Shown here: positions 1 to 8,340 of the stretch, one piece after another
How the letters are laid out: each line of letters opens with the position of its first letter
Numbering within the stretch: the stretch's first letter is position 1
Assembly (NCBI GenBank): GCA_017397925.1
Contig: JAFQHO010000083.1
Coordinates: forward strand, 23,814-87,813
Direction of reading: 5' to 3'
DNA from: Ruminococcus sp.
GTDB taxonomy: Bacteria; Bacillota; Clostridia; Oscillospirales; Ruminococcaceae
DNA length: 64,000 nt
Translations under genes and position numbers: made by a program
The notes under the pieces: model-generated
Told to the model about the DNA's origin: nothing
Databases searched by the model: none
The model's input: the letters and a program-made list of their open reading frames with translations, nothing else

Positions 1-93
1 TGTTTCTTCTTTCTTTGTACATCCTGCGAATGTAGTAGCAGCAACTGCAAGTACAGCAAAAATTGCCACTATTCTCTTAGCAAAATTCTTCAT
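1..93 (-). CDS. Lipoprotein, N-terminal fragment (runs off window)
   Basis: The start codon is the CAT at 91-93 and the reading frame runs off the left edge, so only 31 residues are visible. They form a lipoprotein signal peptide: a charged start (MKNFAKR), a hydrophobic core rich in Ala and Val, and the lipobox TFAGC, followed by a Lys/Glu/Thr stretch typical of the flexible linker after the lipidated Cys. Extracellular solute-binding proteins of ABC transporters often begin this way, but the fragment cannot decide the function. A strong promoter lies upstream on the same strand. Confidence 0.7.
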   Translation of the reverse strand, partial: MKNFAKRIVAIFAVLAVAATTFAGCTKKEET

Positions 94-165
94 GTTTTCA
101 AGTCCTTTCATATATTAACATTCTGAAACCTAAATCGTCAGAGGTATAACCATACCTCATATTAT

Positions 166-194
166 ATTATACACAACATACTGATTTTTGTCAA
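166..194 (-). promoter_or_regulatory. Sigma-A type promoter of the lipoprotein gene
   Basis: On the minus strand TTGACA (194-189) is followed after 17 bp by TATAAT (171-166). The transcript would begin near 160 and carry a perfect 7-bp hairpin (141-158, GAGGTAT / ATACCTC) at its extreme 5' end, which could stabilise the mRNA. Confidence 0.7.
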
Positions 195-292
195 GCGACA
201 TATTGAATTGTAATCTTTTATTAGCAAAAGCTTCATTGAATTTTCATCATATGCACACAAAAGACATAAAAATCGGCACAAGGTGCATATTA

Positions 293-1066
293 TCATTGAT
301 ACATCTGAAAAATTTCACGCAACACCTCCTCATCAAAGCTGCCGTCAGACGTACAACTCCATACAAATCTTCCGTTTTCTTTAATAACATAGAAAACAAG
401 TGTTTCACCGCCGCTGTATTCCACAGTAATCTCCGAAATCAGCCCTTTACGTCCCTGCGGTTCTTCAAACATATCGGTTGAATAATATGTTCTGCAATCC
501 GCTTCCACCTCCTTCGCGTCGCCAATCAGCACATTATAAGCATTTACAAGATTTGCTGCATAACCATCGGCCTTTTCAAGCTCAGCTTCGGGTATAGAAC
601 CCTTTTCTTTATCTCCCATATTTTCAAAATATTCCGCCTCTGCCCAATTTAATGAAATCCATCTTGCAAAGGAATGGAATTTTCCGTTTTCAATCAAATC
701 CGAATATTCCTTAACCTCCTTATTTCTTGCTATTGTTTCAAAGCTTGGAATTTTCTCGTTCTGCCAGAACATATTTCCCCAAAGCACCGCTGCCGGAATT
801 AAAACTGCTATAATGGCACATATTGCGGCTATAACAGCTTTTTTCGACCGTTTAATTTTAAGGTTGATTTTCTTCATAGCCTTCGCTTCATCGGGAATAA
901 CCTCAGGGATACATTTCTCACCCCCGAATCCTTCAAGAAGTCGTCTGCAGTCCGCACATTCCTCAATATGCTCTTTTACAATCTCCGCACTGTCCTCCGA
1001 ACAGAGATTTTCGCTGTATAGCGGAATAATATCCCTTATGACGTTGCAAGTTATCTGTTTATTCAT
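293..1066 (-). CDS. Anti-sigma factor with zf-HC2 zinc finger
   Basis: The 257-residue protein starts with a zinc-binding anti-sigma domain: His33, Cys37 and Cys40 form the HxxxCxxC part of the zf-HC2 motif, with an earlier Cys at 22. A single membrane segment follows (about residues 76-95), and the rest (about 160 residues) is outside the membrane with no domain I recognise. It overlaps the ECF sigma gene by four bases (ATGA), the standard arrangement for a membrane anti-sigma factor that holds its cognate sigma until a cell-envelope signal arrives. The signal cannot be read from the sequence. Confidence 0.85.
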   Translation of the reverse strand: MNKQITCNVIRDIIPLYSENLCSEDSAEIVKEHIEECADCRRLLEGFGGEKCIPEVIPDEAKAMKKINLKIKRSKKAVIAAICAIIAVLIPAAVLWGNMFWQNEKIPSFETIARNKEVKEYSDLIENGKFHSFARWISLNWAEAEYFENMGDKEKGSIPEAELEKADGYAANLVNAYNVLIGDAKEVEADCRTYYSTDMFEEPQGRKGLISEITVEYSGGETLVFYVIKENGRFVWSCTSDGSFDEEVLREIFQMYQ

Positions 1067-1560
1067 ATTTGATTCTCCTTTTCAAGCTGTCGAATTATTT
1101 TTTCCTTTGCACGAAAGAAAGTCACTCGCGCCCAGTTGGCACTTTCACCGAATAAATTACCTATGTCATTGAATTTCAGTTCTGCAAAGACGCGCAGAGT
1201 AAAAACCTCCTTATATGGCTCATCAAGGGTATGCAGAACGCGGTGAATAGCCTGAGACTGCATTTTATTATTCAGTTGTTCCTCAACAGAATCATCAGCA
1301 ACAAACTCCATACTGTCATCAATAGGAATATTCTTATTTTCCGCCCGTTTAACGTGATTTAGCCATATATTACGCGCTATACGGCAGAGATACGTTTTCA
1401 GAGAGCATTCTCCTTTGAATTTATCAATGGACATAACCGCATTGAGCATAGTATCCTGCAATATATCCTCTGCAAGCGTTTCATTTCGGCAGAGGTTGAA
1501 TATGTAACGATACAGCTCTTTTGCATAAGTTTTATATATTTCATCAAGCATTTCCTGCAT
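1063..1560 (-). CDS. ECF-family RNA polymerase sigma factor
   Basis: A sigma-70 family protein of the small extracytoplasmic-function type, about 165 residues. Region 2 is visible near the N-terminus (ETLAEDILQDTML and the following SLKTYLCRIARN), and region 4 at the C-terminus (EVFTLRVFAELKFNDIG then an HTH). I chose the ATG at 1558-1560 because a GGGGG ribosome-binding site precedes it; the frame is open for six further codons upstream (to 1578). Region 4 reads ESANWARVTFFRAKEKI, the usual DNA-recognition helix. It is co-transcribed with the anti-sigma gene and probably autoregulated, although no ECF-type promoter could be identified with confidence. Confidence 0.88.
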   Translation of the reverse strand: MQEMLDEIYKTYAKELYRYIFNLCRNETLAEDILQDTMLNAVMSIDKFKGECSLKTYLCRIARNIWLNHVKRAENKNIPIDDSMEFVADDSVEEQLNNKMQSQAIHRVLHTLDEPYKEVFTLRVFAELKFNDIGNLFGESANWARVTFFRAKEKIIRQLEKENQI

Positions 1561-1659
1561 TCTCACGCCCCCTTTCACTTATACAGACAACTGAAATCAA
1601 AAAGTGTTACAGATATTATATCAAAAATTTCAAAAATTTTCAAATCAAGAAAATTCCTA

Positions 1660-1688
1660 TTGATTTTTCAGCTGAAATGATGTATAAT
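1660..1688 (+). promoter_or_regulatory. Promoter of the HD-protein/metY operon
   Basis: TTGATT (1660-1665), a 17-bp spacer and TATAAT (1683-1688) precede the RBS GGAGAAAGGGG (about 1714-1724) and the ATG at 1731. It is divergent from the sigma factor gene. Confidence 0.7.
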
Positions 1689-1730
1689 AATAGAAGTATA
1701 CGTGCTGTCCTATGGAGAAAGGGGTATTTT

Positions 1731-2246
1731 ATGCTCAATGCCATATGCTCAAAAAAGGAACTGACCCTGTGCGGATATTATAGCTGTATCAGCGATATAA
1801 TTAATTTGCCCGAGGTAATACGCCTTAAAGAGATAACCCACCACATCTCAACAACAAGATTTCAGCATTGTCTGAACGTATCCTATCACGGATATGTCAT
1901 ATGTCGCTGTCTTGGACTTGACGCACGTTCGGCAGCAAGAGCAGGACTTTTACACGACCTGTTCTACTACGACAGACGGGAATACAACGTCAGCCGTAAA
2001 AAGCACCAGCCGAAGCACAGCCGCCGTCATTCGGATATAGCATTGAAGAACGCAATGAAGCTTATATCAGTCAACCCGAAAGAGTACGATATGATAGTAA
2101 AGCATATGTGGCCCGTTACCTCTGCACTTCCGAAATACAGGGAAACATACATCATAACCCTTGTTGACAAATACTGTGCAATACTTGAATTTTGCATACC
2201 GAAATTCAGAAAAATCGCAAAAAGTAACAGGAGGAAAATCCAATGA
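1731..2246 (+). CDS. HD-domain protein (predicted metal-dependent phosphohydrolase)
   Basis: A 171-residue cytoplasmic protein. An HD-type metal site is visible as His46 (RFQHCLNVSYHG) and His75-Asp76 (GLLHDLFYYD), and His93, His96 and His100 in the basic stretch after it may add ligands. The family hydrolyses phosphate esters or nucleotides, but the substrate cannot be deduced. I chose the ATG at 1731 because it has an RBS and lies just downstream of a promoter; the open frame extends to 1521 without an RBS and overlaps the divergent sigma gene. It overlaps metY by four bases, so the two are co-transcribed. Confidence 0.75.
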   Translation: MLNAICSKKELTLCGYYSCISDIINLPEVIRLKEITHHISTTRFQHCLNVSYHGYVICRCLGLDARSAARAGLLHDLFYYDRREYNVSRKKHQPKHSRRHSDIALKNAMKLISVNPKEYDMIVKHMWPVTSALPKYRETYIITLVDKYCAILEFCIPKFRKIAKSNRRKIQ

Positions 2247-3511
2247 ACATCGAAACCAAATGTCTTCATTCGGGCTACACACCAAAGAACACTGAGCCAA
2301 GAGTTGTGCCAATCGTACAGAGCACAACATATGTATATGACTCAACAGACGATGTAGCCGCAGTATTCGACGACCCCACAAAGAGCCTTATTTACTCACG
2401 CTTTGAAAATCCCACAGTAATGGCTGTAGAGGATAAAATCGCCGCATTAGAGGGCGGTATCGGCGCTATGTGTACATCAAGCGGTCAGGCTGCTTCAATG
2501 TGTTCATTGCTGAATATTCTCCAGGCAGGGGACAGCTTTATTTCCACAACTACAATTTACGGCGGAACAGTTAATCTTTTCGCTGTTACTCTTAAAAAGC
2601 TTGGAATTGAGTGCATTTTCGTATCTCCCGATGCTACAGAGGAGGAGATACAGGCAGCATTCAAGCCTAATACAAAGGCAGTTTTCGGCGAAAGTCTCGC
2701 AAATCCTGCACTTTCTGTCCTTGATATTGAGAAGTTTGCAAAAGTCGCTCATAAGAACGATGTTCCCCTTATCATTGACAACACATTCCCCACACCTATC
2801 CTCTGCCGTCCTATTGAACACGGTGCAGATATCGTAATCCATTCCACATCAAAGTATATGGACGGTCACGCAGTACAGGTCGGCGGTGTTATTGTTGATT
2901 CCGGTAACTTCAACTGGGCAAACGGCAAATTCCCTGAGTTTACAGAGCCTGACGAGAGCTATCACGGCATAGTTTACACAGAAACATATGGCAAGGCAGC
3001 ATACATAATCAAGGCAAGAATGCAGCTTATGAGAGATTTAGGCTGCTATCCTGCTGCACAGTCTGCATTCTATCTCAATTTAGGACTTGAAACTCTTGCA
3101 ATCAGAATGAAGCAGTACTGCGAAAATGCAAAGATTGTAGCTGAATATCTCGAAGCAAACGAAATGGTTGAATCCGTAAATTATCCCGGATTAAAGAGCA
3201 GCCCATATTACGACCTTGCACAGAAGTATCTCCCACTTGGTTCAAGCGGTGTTATTTCCTTTGTTATCAAAGGCGGCCGTGATACAGCTGTTAAGTTTAT
3301 GGACTCCCTCAGCCTTGCATCAAACGAGGTTCACGTTGCTGATATCCGTACCTGTGTTCTTCACCCTGCAAGTGCAACACACCGTCAGCTTACAGACGAA
3401 CAGCTTGTAGCCTGCGGAATTAACGGCGGAATGATAAGATTCTCCGTTGGACTTGAAAATGTAAATGATATTCTTGATGACCTTAAAAAGGCATTTGAGG
3501 CAATAAAGTAA
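2243..3511 (+). CDS. metY: O-acetylhomoserine sulfhydrylase / Cys-Met metabolism PLP enzyme
   Basis: The 422 residues match the length of the O-acetyl-L-homoserine sulfhydrylase group of fold-I PLP enzymes. This group makes homocysteine from O-acetylhomoserine and sulfide, in direct-sulfhydrylation methionine synthesis. The PLP lysine is Lys204 in HSTSKYMDGH, and the phosphate-binding loop is near SSGQAA (79-84). The N-terminal ETKCLHSGYTP is characteristic of this branch rather than of cystathionine gamma-synthase. Translation is coupled to the HD gene through the ATGA overlap with an AGGAGG upstream. No T-box or SAM riboswitch is visible in the 5' region. Confidence 0.88.
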   Translation: MNIETKCLHSGYTPKNTEPRVVPIVQSTTYVYDSTDDVAAVFDDPTKSLIYSRFENPTVMAVEDKIAALEGGIGAMCTSSGQAASMCSLLNILQAGDSFISTTTIYGGTVNLFAVTLKKLGIECIFVSPDATEEEIQAAFKPNTKAVFGESLANPALSVLDIEKFAKVAHKNDVPLIIDNTFPTPILCRPIEHGADIVIHSTSKYMDGHAVQVGGVIVDSGNFNWANGKFPEFTEPDESYHGIVYTETYGKAAYIIKARMQLMRDLGCYPAAQSAFYLNLGLETLAIRMKQYCENAKIVAEYLEANEMVESVNYPGLKSSPYYDLAQKYLPLGSSGVISFVIKGGRDTAVKFMDSLSLASNEVHVADIRTCVLHPASATHRQLTDEQLVACGINGGMIRFSVGLENVNDILDDLKKAFEAIK

Positions 3512-3518
3512 ATAACCC

Positions 3519-3556
3519 AAAAGCGTACCAAATCAACGGTACGCTTTTGATTTTTT
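3519..3556 (+). terminator. Rho-independent terminator after metY
   Basis: An 11-bp perfect stem (AAAAGCGTACC / GGTACGCTTTT) with a short loop, followed by a T-rich run, lies 8 bp after the metY stop codon. Confidence 0.85.
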
Positions 3557-3680
3557 ATCAACTATTTTATGTTTAAACATCCGCAATGTGTCCACATTTT
3601 CATCAGAATATATTATAATTTTAAACATACAACATTAAAACAGATAGCTTTATTTTCTGTATATAAATAACAAATACAGC

Positions 3681-3945
3681 TGTTGATAATTATCTAAAAC
3701 ATAGAAAATAAAAATTATTTTTCAGGACAGCAACACACAGAGCGTGTGCGGAAGATGCGAAGTCAGATTTTTCGTCAGATTGTTCAGAAATTCCGCAGGC
3801 ATACTTGATGTATGACAAGGAAGTTCTGGACAAGCTGACGGAAAATATGCAAGCAGATTTCGTGCAGGCTTTGTATGTTGCTGTCCTCAGTAATCAACCA
3901 TTTTTGGTTGAAAAAAGGCACATTTTTGCCCTTATATAGAGGGGG
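3681..3945 (+). repeat. Interspersed repeat R1, copy 1 (interrupted)
   Basis: Without its insertion this is a ~100-bp sequence also found at 27263-27360 and, inverted, at 62870-62970. The shared parts are TGTTGAtAATTA, an A/T block (AAAATAAAAATTATTTTTCA), a hairpin TCAACCA/TGGTTGA, a hairpin around GGCACATTTTTGCC, and a TATATAGAGGGG tail in copies 1 and 3. It is noncoding and sits between the convergent metY and parC genes. In this copy the block is split after TTTTTCA by the foldback element at 3725-3886. Confidence 0.85.
3725..3886. mobile_element. 162-bp foldback (MITE-like) element inserted in repeat R1
   Basis: The ends are inverted repeats: GGACAGCAACAcAcAgAGC at the left, and the reverse complement of GCTTTGTATGTTGCTGTCC at the right. 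Imperfect pairing continues inward almost to the centre; for example TCAGATTTTTCGTCAGATTG pairs with the right-half AAGCTGACGGAAAATATG region. The 3-bp sequence TCA occurs on both sides (3722-3724 and 3887-3889), consistent with a target-site duplication. The uninterrupted R1 copies show the empty site as TTTTTCAATAATC. It has no coding capacity, so it would need a transposase from elsewhere. Confidence 0.8.
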
Positions 3946-3971
3946 TTGTAAAAATGAACAACTACAAAATG

Positions 3972-4000
3972 AAAAAAAGAGCGATGAAAAATCACCGCCC
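3972..4000 (-). terminator. Terminator after parC
   Basis: On the minus strand GGGCGGTGA pairs with TCATCGCTC (two G-U pairs), followed by a run of seven T (complement of 3972-3978). It lies 18 bp after the parC-like stop codon. Confidence 0.75.
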
Positions 4001-4017
4001 TGTAAAAAAATTACGAC

Positions 4018-6258
4018 TTAAAATGTCAGCTGATTTGAATCGCCCAGTTCCTTTGCAGGCTTACCGGCCGCAGGAACAGATTTGGCACGATACTTTTCAA
4101 GCTCCGCCATAACCTCAGCAGGTACAATTTCAGCCGATTCCAGCACAGCCTTTTTGCGGAGGGTTATAACCTGAACACCCTGTGAATTTCTCGAAGTCTT
4201 GGGCAAAATCATACCCGTGTTGAACACAAGAGCGTGACCGCTTGAAGTCCTCAGAAGTATATCCGAATCCTCCGCTGTAAATATCGCCGCAATAAGAGGC
4301 GATTTATCTGAAAAAGCATTTGCAAGCTTTTTGCGGTTCGTCTTTGTTTCGTAGGATTTTACCGGAATTTTTGCCGCTTTACCGTTTTCAAAGAGGAATA
4401 TCATATATCCGCTGTAATCAACAGTCGGCACAAGGCATTTCAGATTTTCACCGTCGTCAAAACTGAGCTTTGCAGGGATATAATCACCAAGAATACTCGC
4501 CTTGCCGTCCTCAAAAGCACTCGCCTTTGATTTGTAAGCCTGCGCCTTATCGGTAAAGAATATAAGCTCAGTTTTATTCATAGCCTCAAAGGTCTGACTG
4601 ATATAGTCACCCTCTTTAATCTTCTGCTCGCCGCTCATACGGAGAGACTGAGGGGTAATCTTCTTGAAGTAGCCGCTGTCAGTCACAAAGAGATGAACAG
4701 GATAATCGGGAGTATCATCAATATCTCCCTCGTCCTCCACATCAGTGATATAGTAGAACTGAGTCTTACGGGGCTGACCGTAGTTTTTGATAACATCCTT
4801 CAGTTCCTTAACAATAATATTGCGGACTTTCTTCTTATCGCCAAGAATATCCTCCATTTCGGCAATATCTTCTTTCAGCTGGTCAACATCGGCAATTCTG
4901 CGGAGAATGTACTCCTTATTGATATTTCTCAGCTTGATTTCAGCCACATATTCCGCCTGTATTTCGTCAATTCCGAAGCCAATCATAAGGTTAGGCACAA
5001 CATCAGCTTCATTTTCCGTTTCGCGGATAATCTTAATAGCCTTGTCAATATCAAGGAGTATCTTTGCAAGAGCCTCCAACAGATGAAGCTTTTCTTTCTT
5101 CTTCTGCAAATCGTAGTAGGTACGGCGCTTTACACATTCCTCACGGAAAGCAACCCATTCGGTAAGAATTTCCCTTACGCCCATAACCTTAGGGGTACCG
5201 GCAATGAGGATATTGAAGTTACAGGGATAACTGTCCTGCAATGGAGTAAGACGGTAAAGCTTCTGCATAAGAGCGTCGGGATCTGTACCTCTTTTAAGGT
5301 CAATAGCGATTTTCAGACCGTCAATACCTGTTTCGTCACGGATATACGACACCTCACGGAGTTTGCCTGATTTAACTAAATCAACAACCTTTGAAATAAT
5401 CGCCTCAACCGTGGTAGAATAGGGAATTTCAGTAATTTCAAGGCAGTTCGAAGCCTTGTCATAGTTATACTTACAGCGAAGCTTAATACTTCCTCGTCCT
5501 GTTTCGTAAACCTTATTCAGCTCCGCCTCATCATAGTAGAGAAAGCCGCCGCCGGGGAAATCAGGGCCTTTAAGAGTGCTGAGTATATCGTGCTCAGGAT
5601 TTTTCATCAGAGCAATGGTAGTTTCACATATTTCCTCAAGATTAAAGGGACATACGTTACTTGCCATTGATACGGCAATACCCGTATTTGCATTTACAAG
5701 AACTGTTGGGAATGTAGCTGGAAGAAGCGTAGGCTCCTGCATTGTATTGTCGTAGTTGGGTACAAAATCAACAGTATCCTTGTCAATATCGCGGAAAAGC
5801 TCCGCACATATCCTTTCCAGCTTAACCTCGGTATATCGCGAAGCAGCAGCCTTCATATTTGAGGAATACTGCTTTCCGAATGTACCCTTAGAGTCCACAT
5901 ATGGGTGGAGAAGGGCCTCGTTTCCCCTTGTAAGACGCACCATAGTCTCATATATAGACTGGTCGCCGTGGGGATTGAGCTTCATTGTAGCGCCCACGAC
6001 ATTGGCGGACTTTGAACGCTCCTTATCGGGATTGAGCAAGCCGCTTTTATACATCATATACAGCAGCTTACGGTGAGAGGGCTTGAAACCGTCAATTTCG
6101 GGCAGCGCTCTCGAAATAATAACGCTCATAGCGTAGGGCATGTAATTCTTTTTGAGGGTATCAGTTATAGTTTCGTCAACAATACTACCCGAACCCTCTA
6201 TATAAGCCTCGTGCTTAAAAGCAGACGGCTTTTTCGGTGTTTCTTTTTTACGCGGCAT
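4018..6258 (-). CDS. parC: DNA topoisomerase IV/gyrase subunit A (ParC-like)
   Basis: The breakage-reunion subunit of a type IIA topoisomerase (746 residues), working with the ParE-like subunit encoded just upstream to relax or decatenate DNA. The catalytic tyrosine is Tyr142 in AAASRYTEVKL. The winged-helix region includes KPSHRKLLYMMYKSG, and a shortened C-terminal beta-pinwheel domain follows residue ~500. In the quinolone-determining region the motif reads NPHGDQSIYE, so Gln100 replaces the usual Ser and Glu104 the usual Asp. There is no clear GyrA box (QRRGG[RK]G), which favours topoisomerase IV over gyrase, but the branch is divergent and ParC/GyrA naming is uncertain. Confidence 0.88.
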   Translation of the reverse strand: MPRKKETPKKPSAFKHEAYIEGSGSIVDETITDTLKKNYMPYAMSVIISRALPEIDGFKPSHRKLLYMMYKSGLLNPDKERSKSANVVGATMKLNPHGDQSIYETMVRLTRGNEALLHPYVDSKGTFGKQYSSNMKAAASRYTEVKLERICAELFRDIDKDTVDFVPNYDNTMQEPTLLPATFPTVLVNANTGIAVSMASNVCPFNLEEICETTIALMKNPEHDILSTLKGPDFPGGGFLYYDEAELNKVYETGRGSIKLRCKYNYDKASNCLEITEIPYSTTVEAIISKVVDLVKSGKLREVSYIRDETGIDGLKIAIDLKRGTDPDALMQKLYRLTPLQDSYPCNFNILIAGTPKVMGVREILTEWVAFREECVKRRTYYDLQKKKEKLHLLEALAKILLDIDKAIKIIRETENEADVVPNLMIGFGIDEIQAEYVAEIKLRNINKEYILRRIADVDQLKEDIAEMEDILGDKKKVRNIIVKELKDVIKNYGQPRKTQFYYITDVEDEGDIDDTPDYPVHLFVTDSGYFKKITPQSLRMSGEQKIKEGDYISQTFEAMNKTELIFFTDKAQAYKSKASAFEDGKASILGDYIPAKLSFDDGENLKCLVPTVDYSGYMIFLFENGKAAKIPVKSYETKTNRKKLANAFSDKSPLIAAIFTAEDSDILLRTSSGHALVFNTGMILPKTSRNSQGVQVITLRKKAVLESAEIVPAEVMAELEKYRAKSVPAAGKPAKELGDSNQLTF

Positions 6259-6270
6259 TTTTTCTCTCCT

Positions 6271-8250
6271 TTAGCTTATATCAGCCATTTCAAGATAATC
6301 TGCTCCGTATTCGGCGATATAGTCCTTACGGCCCTGTAAATCGTCACCGAGGAGCATTTCAAAAATCTCAGCAGATTCGCGGATATCGTCAGAAGTTACC
6401 TTGATAAGGCGGCGTGTATCGGGATTCATAGTAGTCAGGTTCATCATGTCAGGTTCGTTTTCACCAAGACCTTTTGAACGCTGAATTGTGTGCTTTTTAT
6501 CTCCGATTTGCGCAAGAATACGCTGTTTTTCCTGCTCCGTATAGGCAAAGTATGTCTTTTCCTTAGTGTTTATCTCAAACAGCGGAGATTCCGCAATATA
6601 CACATATCCCTGCTCAATGAGAGTGGGAGTAAGTCTATAAAGCATAGTCAAAATAAGAGTACGAATCTGGAAGCCGTCAACATCGGCATCGGTACAGATT
6701 ACGATTTTACTCCAGCGGAAATTATTGATATCAAAGGTGGAAAGCTCCTTATTAGCCTTTGATGTTACCTCAACACCACAGCCGAGAACCTTAATCAAAT
6801 CGGTAATAATATCGCTTTTGAAAATCTTGGTATACTCCGCTTTAAGACAGTTGAGGATTTTACCGCGAATCGGGATAACCGCCTGAAATTCCGAGTCACG
6901 GGCAAGCTTAACAGAACCGAGAGCCGAGTCACCCTCCACTATATAGATTTCACGGCGGGTAATATCCTTTGTACGGCAGTCAACGAATTTTTCAACGCTG
7001 TTTGCCAGGTCGATAGTACCTGTAAGCTTCTTTTTCATATTCAGACGGGTTTTCTCAGCATTTTCGCGGCTTCTCTTGTTAAGGAGAATTTGCTCGGAGA
7101 TACGCTTTGCCTCGTCTGGATTTTCTATAAAGTACACTTCAAGCTGATGACGGAGAAACTCTGTCATAGCCTCACGGATAAACTTATTTGTAATAGCCTT
7201 TTTCGTCTGGTTTTCGTATGAAGTAACCGTTGAAAAAGACGATGAAACGAGAATAAGGCACTCGTCAACGTCCTCATATTTAATCTTTGTTTCATTCTTC
7301 TGATAACCGTTGACAGACTTGATATAGCTGTCAATCTGTGCGGTAAATGCACGTTTTACAGCGTCCTCTGGAGAGCCGCCGTGTTCAAGGAAGCTTGAAT
7401 TGTGGTAGTACTCCGTCAGCTTCGCCTTATTTGAAAAAGTTAGGGCAACATCAAGCTTAACCTTATATTCGGGCTTATCCTCACGGTCCTTACCCTTTTT
7501 CTCGGCAGTCCAGTGCTGAACAGTAGTGAGAGCCTCCTCCCCTGCTATTTCAGTAACATAGTCAGTTATGCCGTTTTCATAGATAAATTCAGTTTCGTTA
7601 AATCCACCTGCTTCGTTCTGAAACCTGAACAGAAACAGTATATTCGGGTTAACAACAGCCTGACGTTTCAGAATATCGTGGAAGTACTCCTCTGATACGT
7701 TTATATCTGTAAATACGTCAAGGTCGGGGCGCCAGCGAGTCTTTGTACCTGTCTGCTTCTTCTTTGTTTCTTCCTTTTTAAGACCGCCTACATTGTTTCC
7801 CTTTTCAAAGTGGAGATTATACTTGTAGCCATCGCGGATAACCTCAACATCCATATATTCAGAGGCAAACTGTGTTGCACAAAGTCCCAGACCATTAAGT
7901 CCGAGAGAATATTCATAAGATTCAGATGAAGCGTCATACTTACCTCCTGCGTAAAGCTCGCAGTAAACAAGCTCCCAGTTATAGCGCTTTTCGTTGTTAT
8001 TATAGTCAACGGGACAGCCTCGTCCGAAGTCCTCAACCTCAATATCGTGGTTGCGGTAATAGGTTATAACGATTTTATTTCCGTAGCCTGCACGTGCTTC
8101 GTCAATAGAGTTGGAAATGACCTCAAATATTGAATGCTCACAGCCGTCAAGACCGTCAGAGCCGAAAATAACCGCAGGACGTTTACGTACCTTATCGGCA
8201 CCTTTAAGCATCGTAATACTATCGTTGCCGTAATCCTTTTTCTTAGCCAT
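6271..8250 (-). CDS. parE: DNA topoisomerase IV/gyrase subunit B (ParE-like)
   Basis: The ATPase subunit of the same topoisomerase, 659 residues from the ATG at 8248-8250 (RBS AAAGGA). A GHKL ATPase domain occupies roughly the first 220 residues (EVISNSIDEARAG for the Mg-binding Asn/Glu, EDFGRGCPVD, and GLNGLG). A transducer domain follows, then the TOPRIM domain with EGDSALGSVKLARD and DADVDGFQIRT. The C-terminal DNA-binding end has the usual RSKGLGEN motif. It lies 12 bp upstream of parC, so both subunits come from one message. The open frame extends 12 codons further upstream without a good RBS. Confidence 0.88.
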   Translation of the reverse strand: MAKKKDYGNDSITMLKGADKVRKRPAVIFGSDGLDGCEHSIFEVISNSIDEARAGYGNKIVITYYRNHDIEVEDFGRGCPVDYNNNEKRYNWELVYCELYAGGKYDASSESYEYSLGLNGLGLCATQFASEYMDVEVIRDGYKYNLHFEKGNNVGGLKKEETKKKQTGTKTRWRPDLDVFTDINVSEEYFHDILKRQAVVNPNILFLFRFQNEAGGFNETEFIYENGITDYVTEIAGEEALTTVQHWTAEKKGKDREDKPEYKVKLDVALTFSNKAKLTEYYHNSSFLEHGGSPEDAVKRAFTAQIDSYIKSVNGYQKNETKIKYEDVDECLILVSSSFSTVTSYENQTKKAITNKFIREAMTEFLRHQLEVYFIENPDEAKRISEQILLNKRSRENAEKTRLNMKKKLTGTIDLANSVEKFVDCRTKDITRREIYIVEGDSALGSVKLARDSEFQAVIPIRGKILNCLKAEYTKIFKSDIITDLIKVLGCGVEVTSKANKELSTFDINNFRWSKIVICTDADVDGFQIRTLILTMLYRLTPTLIEQGYVYIAESPLFEINTKEKTYFAYTEQEKQRILAQIGDKKHTIQRSKGLGENEPDMMNLTTMNPDTRRLIKVTSDDIRESAEIFEMLLGDDLQGRKDYIAEYGADYLEMADIS

Positions 8251-8309
8251 ATATTTTATCCTTTCACCCATAAAATGGTATTTCACGGAGTTTTTCCTGT
8301 TTCTTGAAA

Positions 8310-8338
8310 ATTATAACATAAATAAAACTATTTTGCAA
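8310..8338 (-). promoter_or_regulatory. Promoter of parE-parC
   Basis: On the minus strand TTGCAA (8338-8333), a 17-bp spacer and TATAAT (8315-8310). It abuts the end of the upstream MATE gene by 2 bp. Confidence 0.6.
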
Positions 8339-8340
8339 GT

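Noticed and set aside
1560-1731. T-box or SAM riboswitch for metY
   Set aside because: metY is the second gene of an operon; the leader of the first gene is only about 40 nt from the promoter to the start, too short for either.
3956-4017. Short Lys/Arg-rich frame (MNNYKMKKRAMKNH...) following the GAGGGGG tail of R1 copy 1
   Set aside because: The tail looks like an RBS and similar short frames follow other R1 copies (MFKKAFHK at 27363, MYKSAKTK after 62870 on the minus strand), but their sequences are unrelated and lengths differ, so a coding role is not supported.
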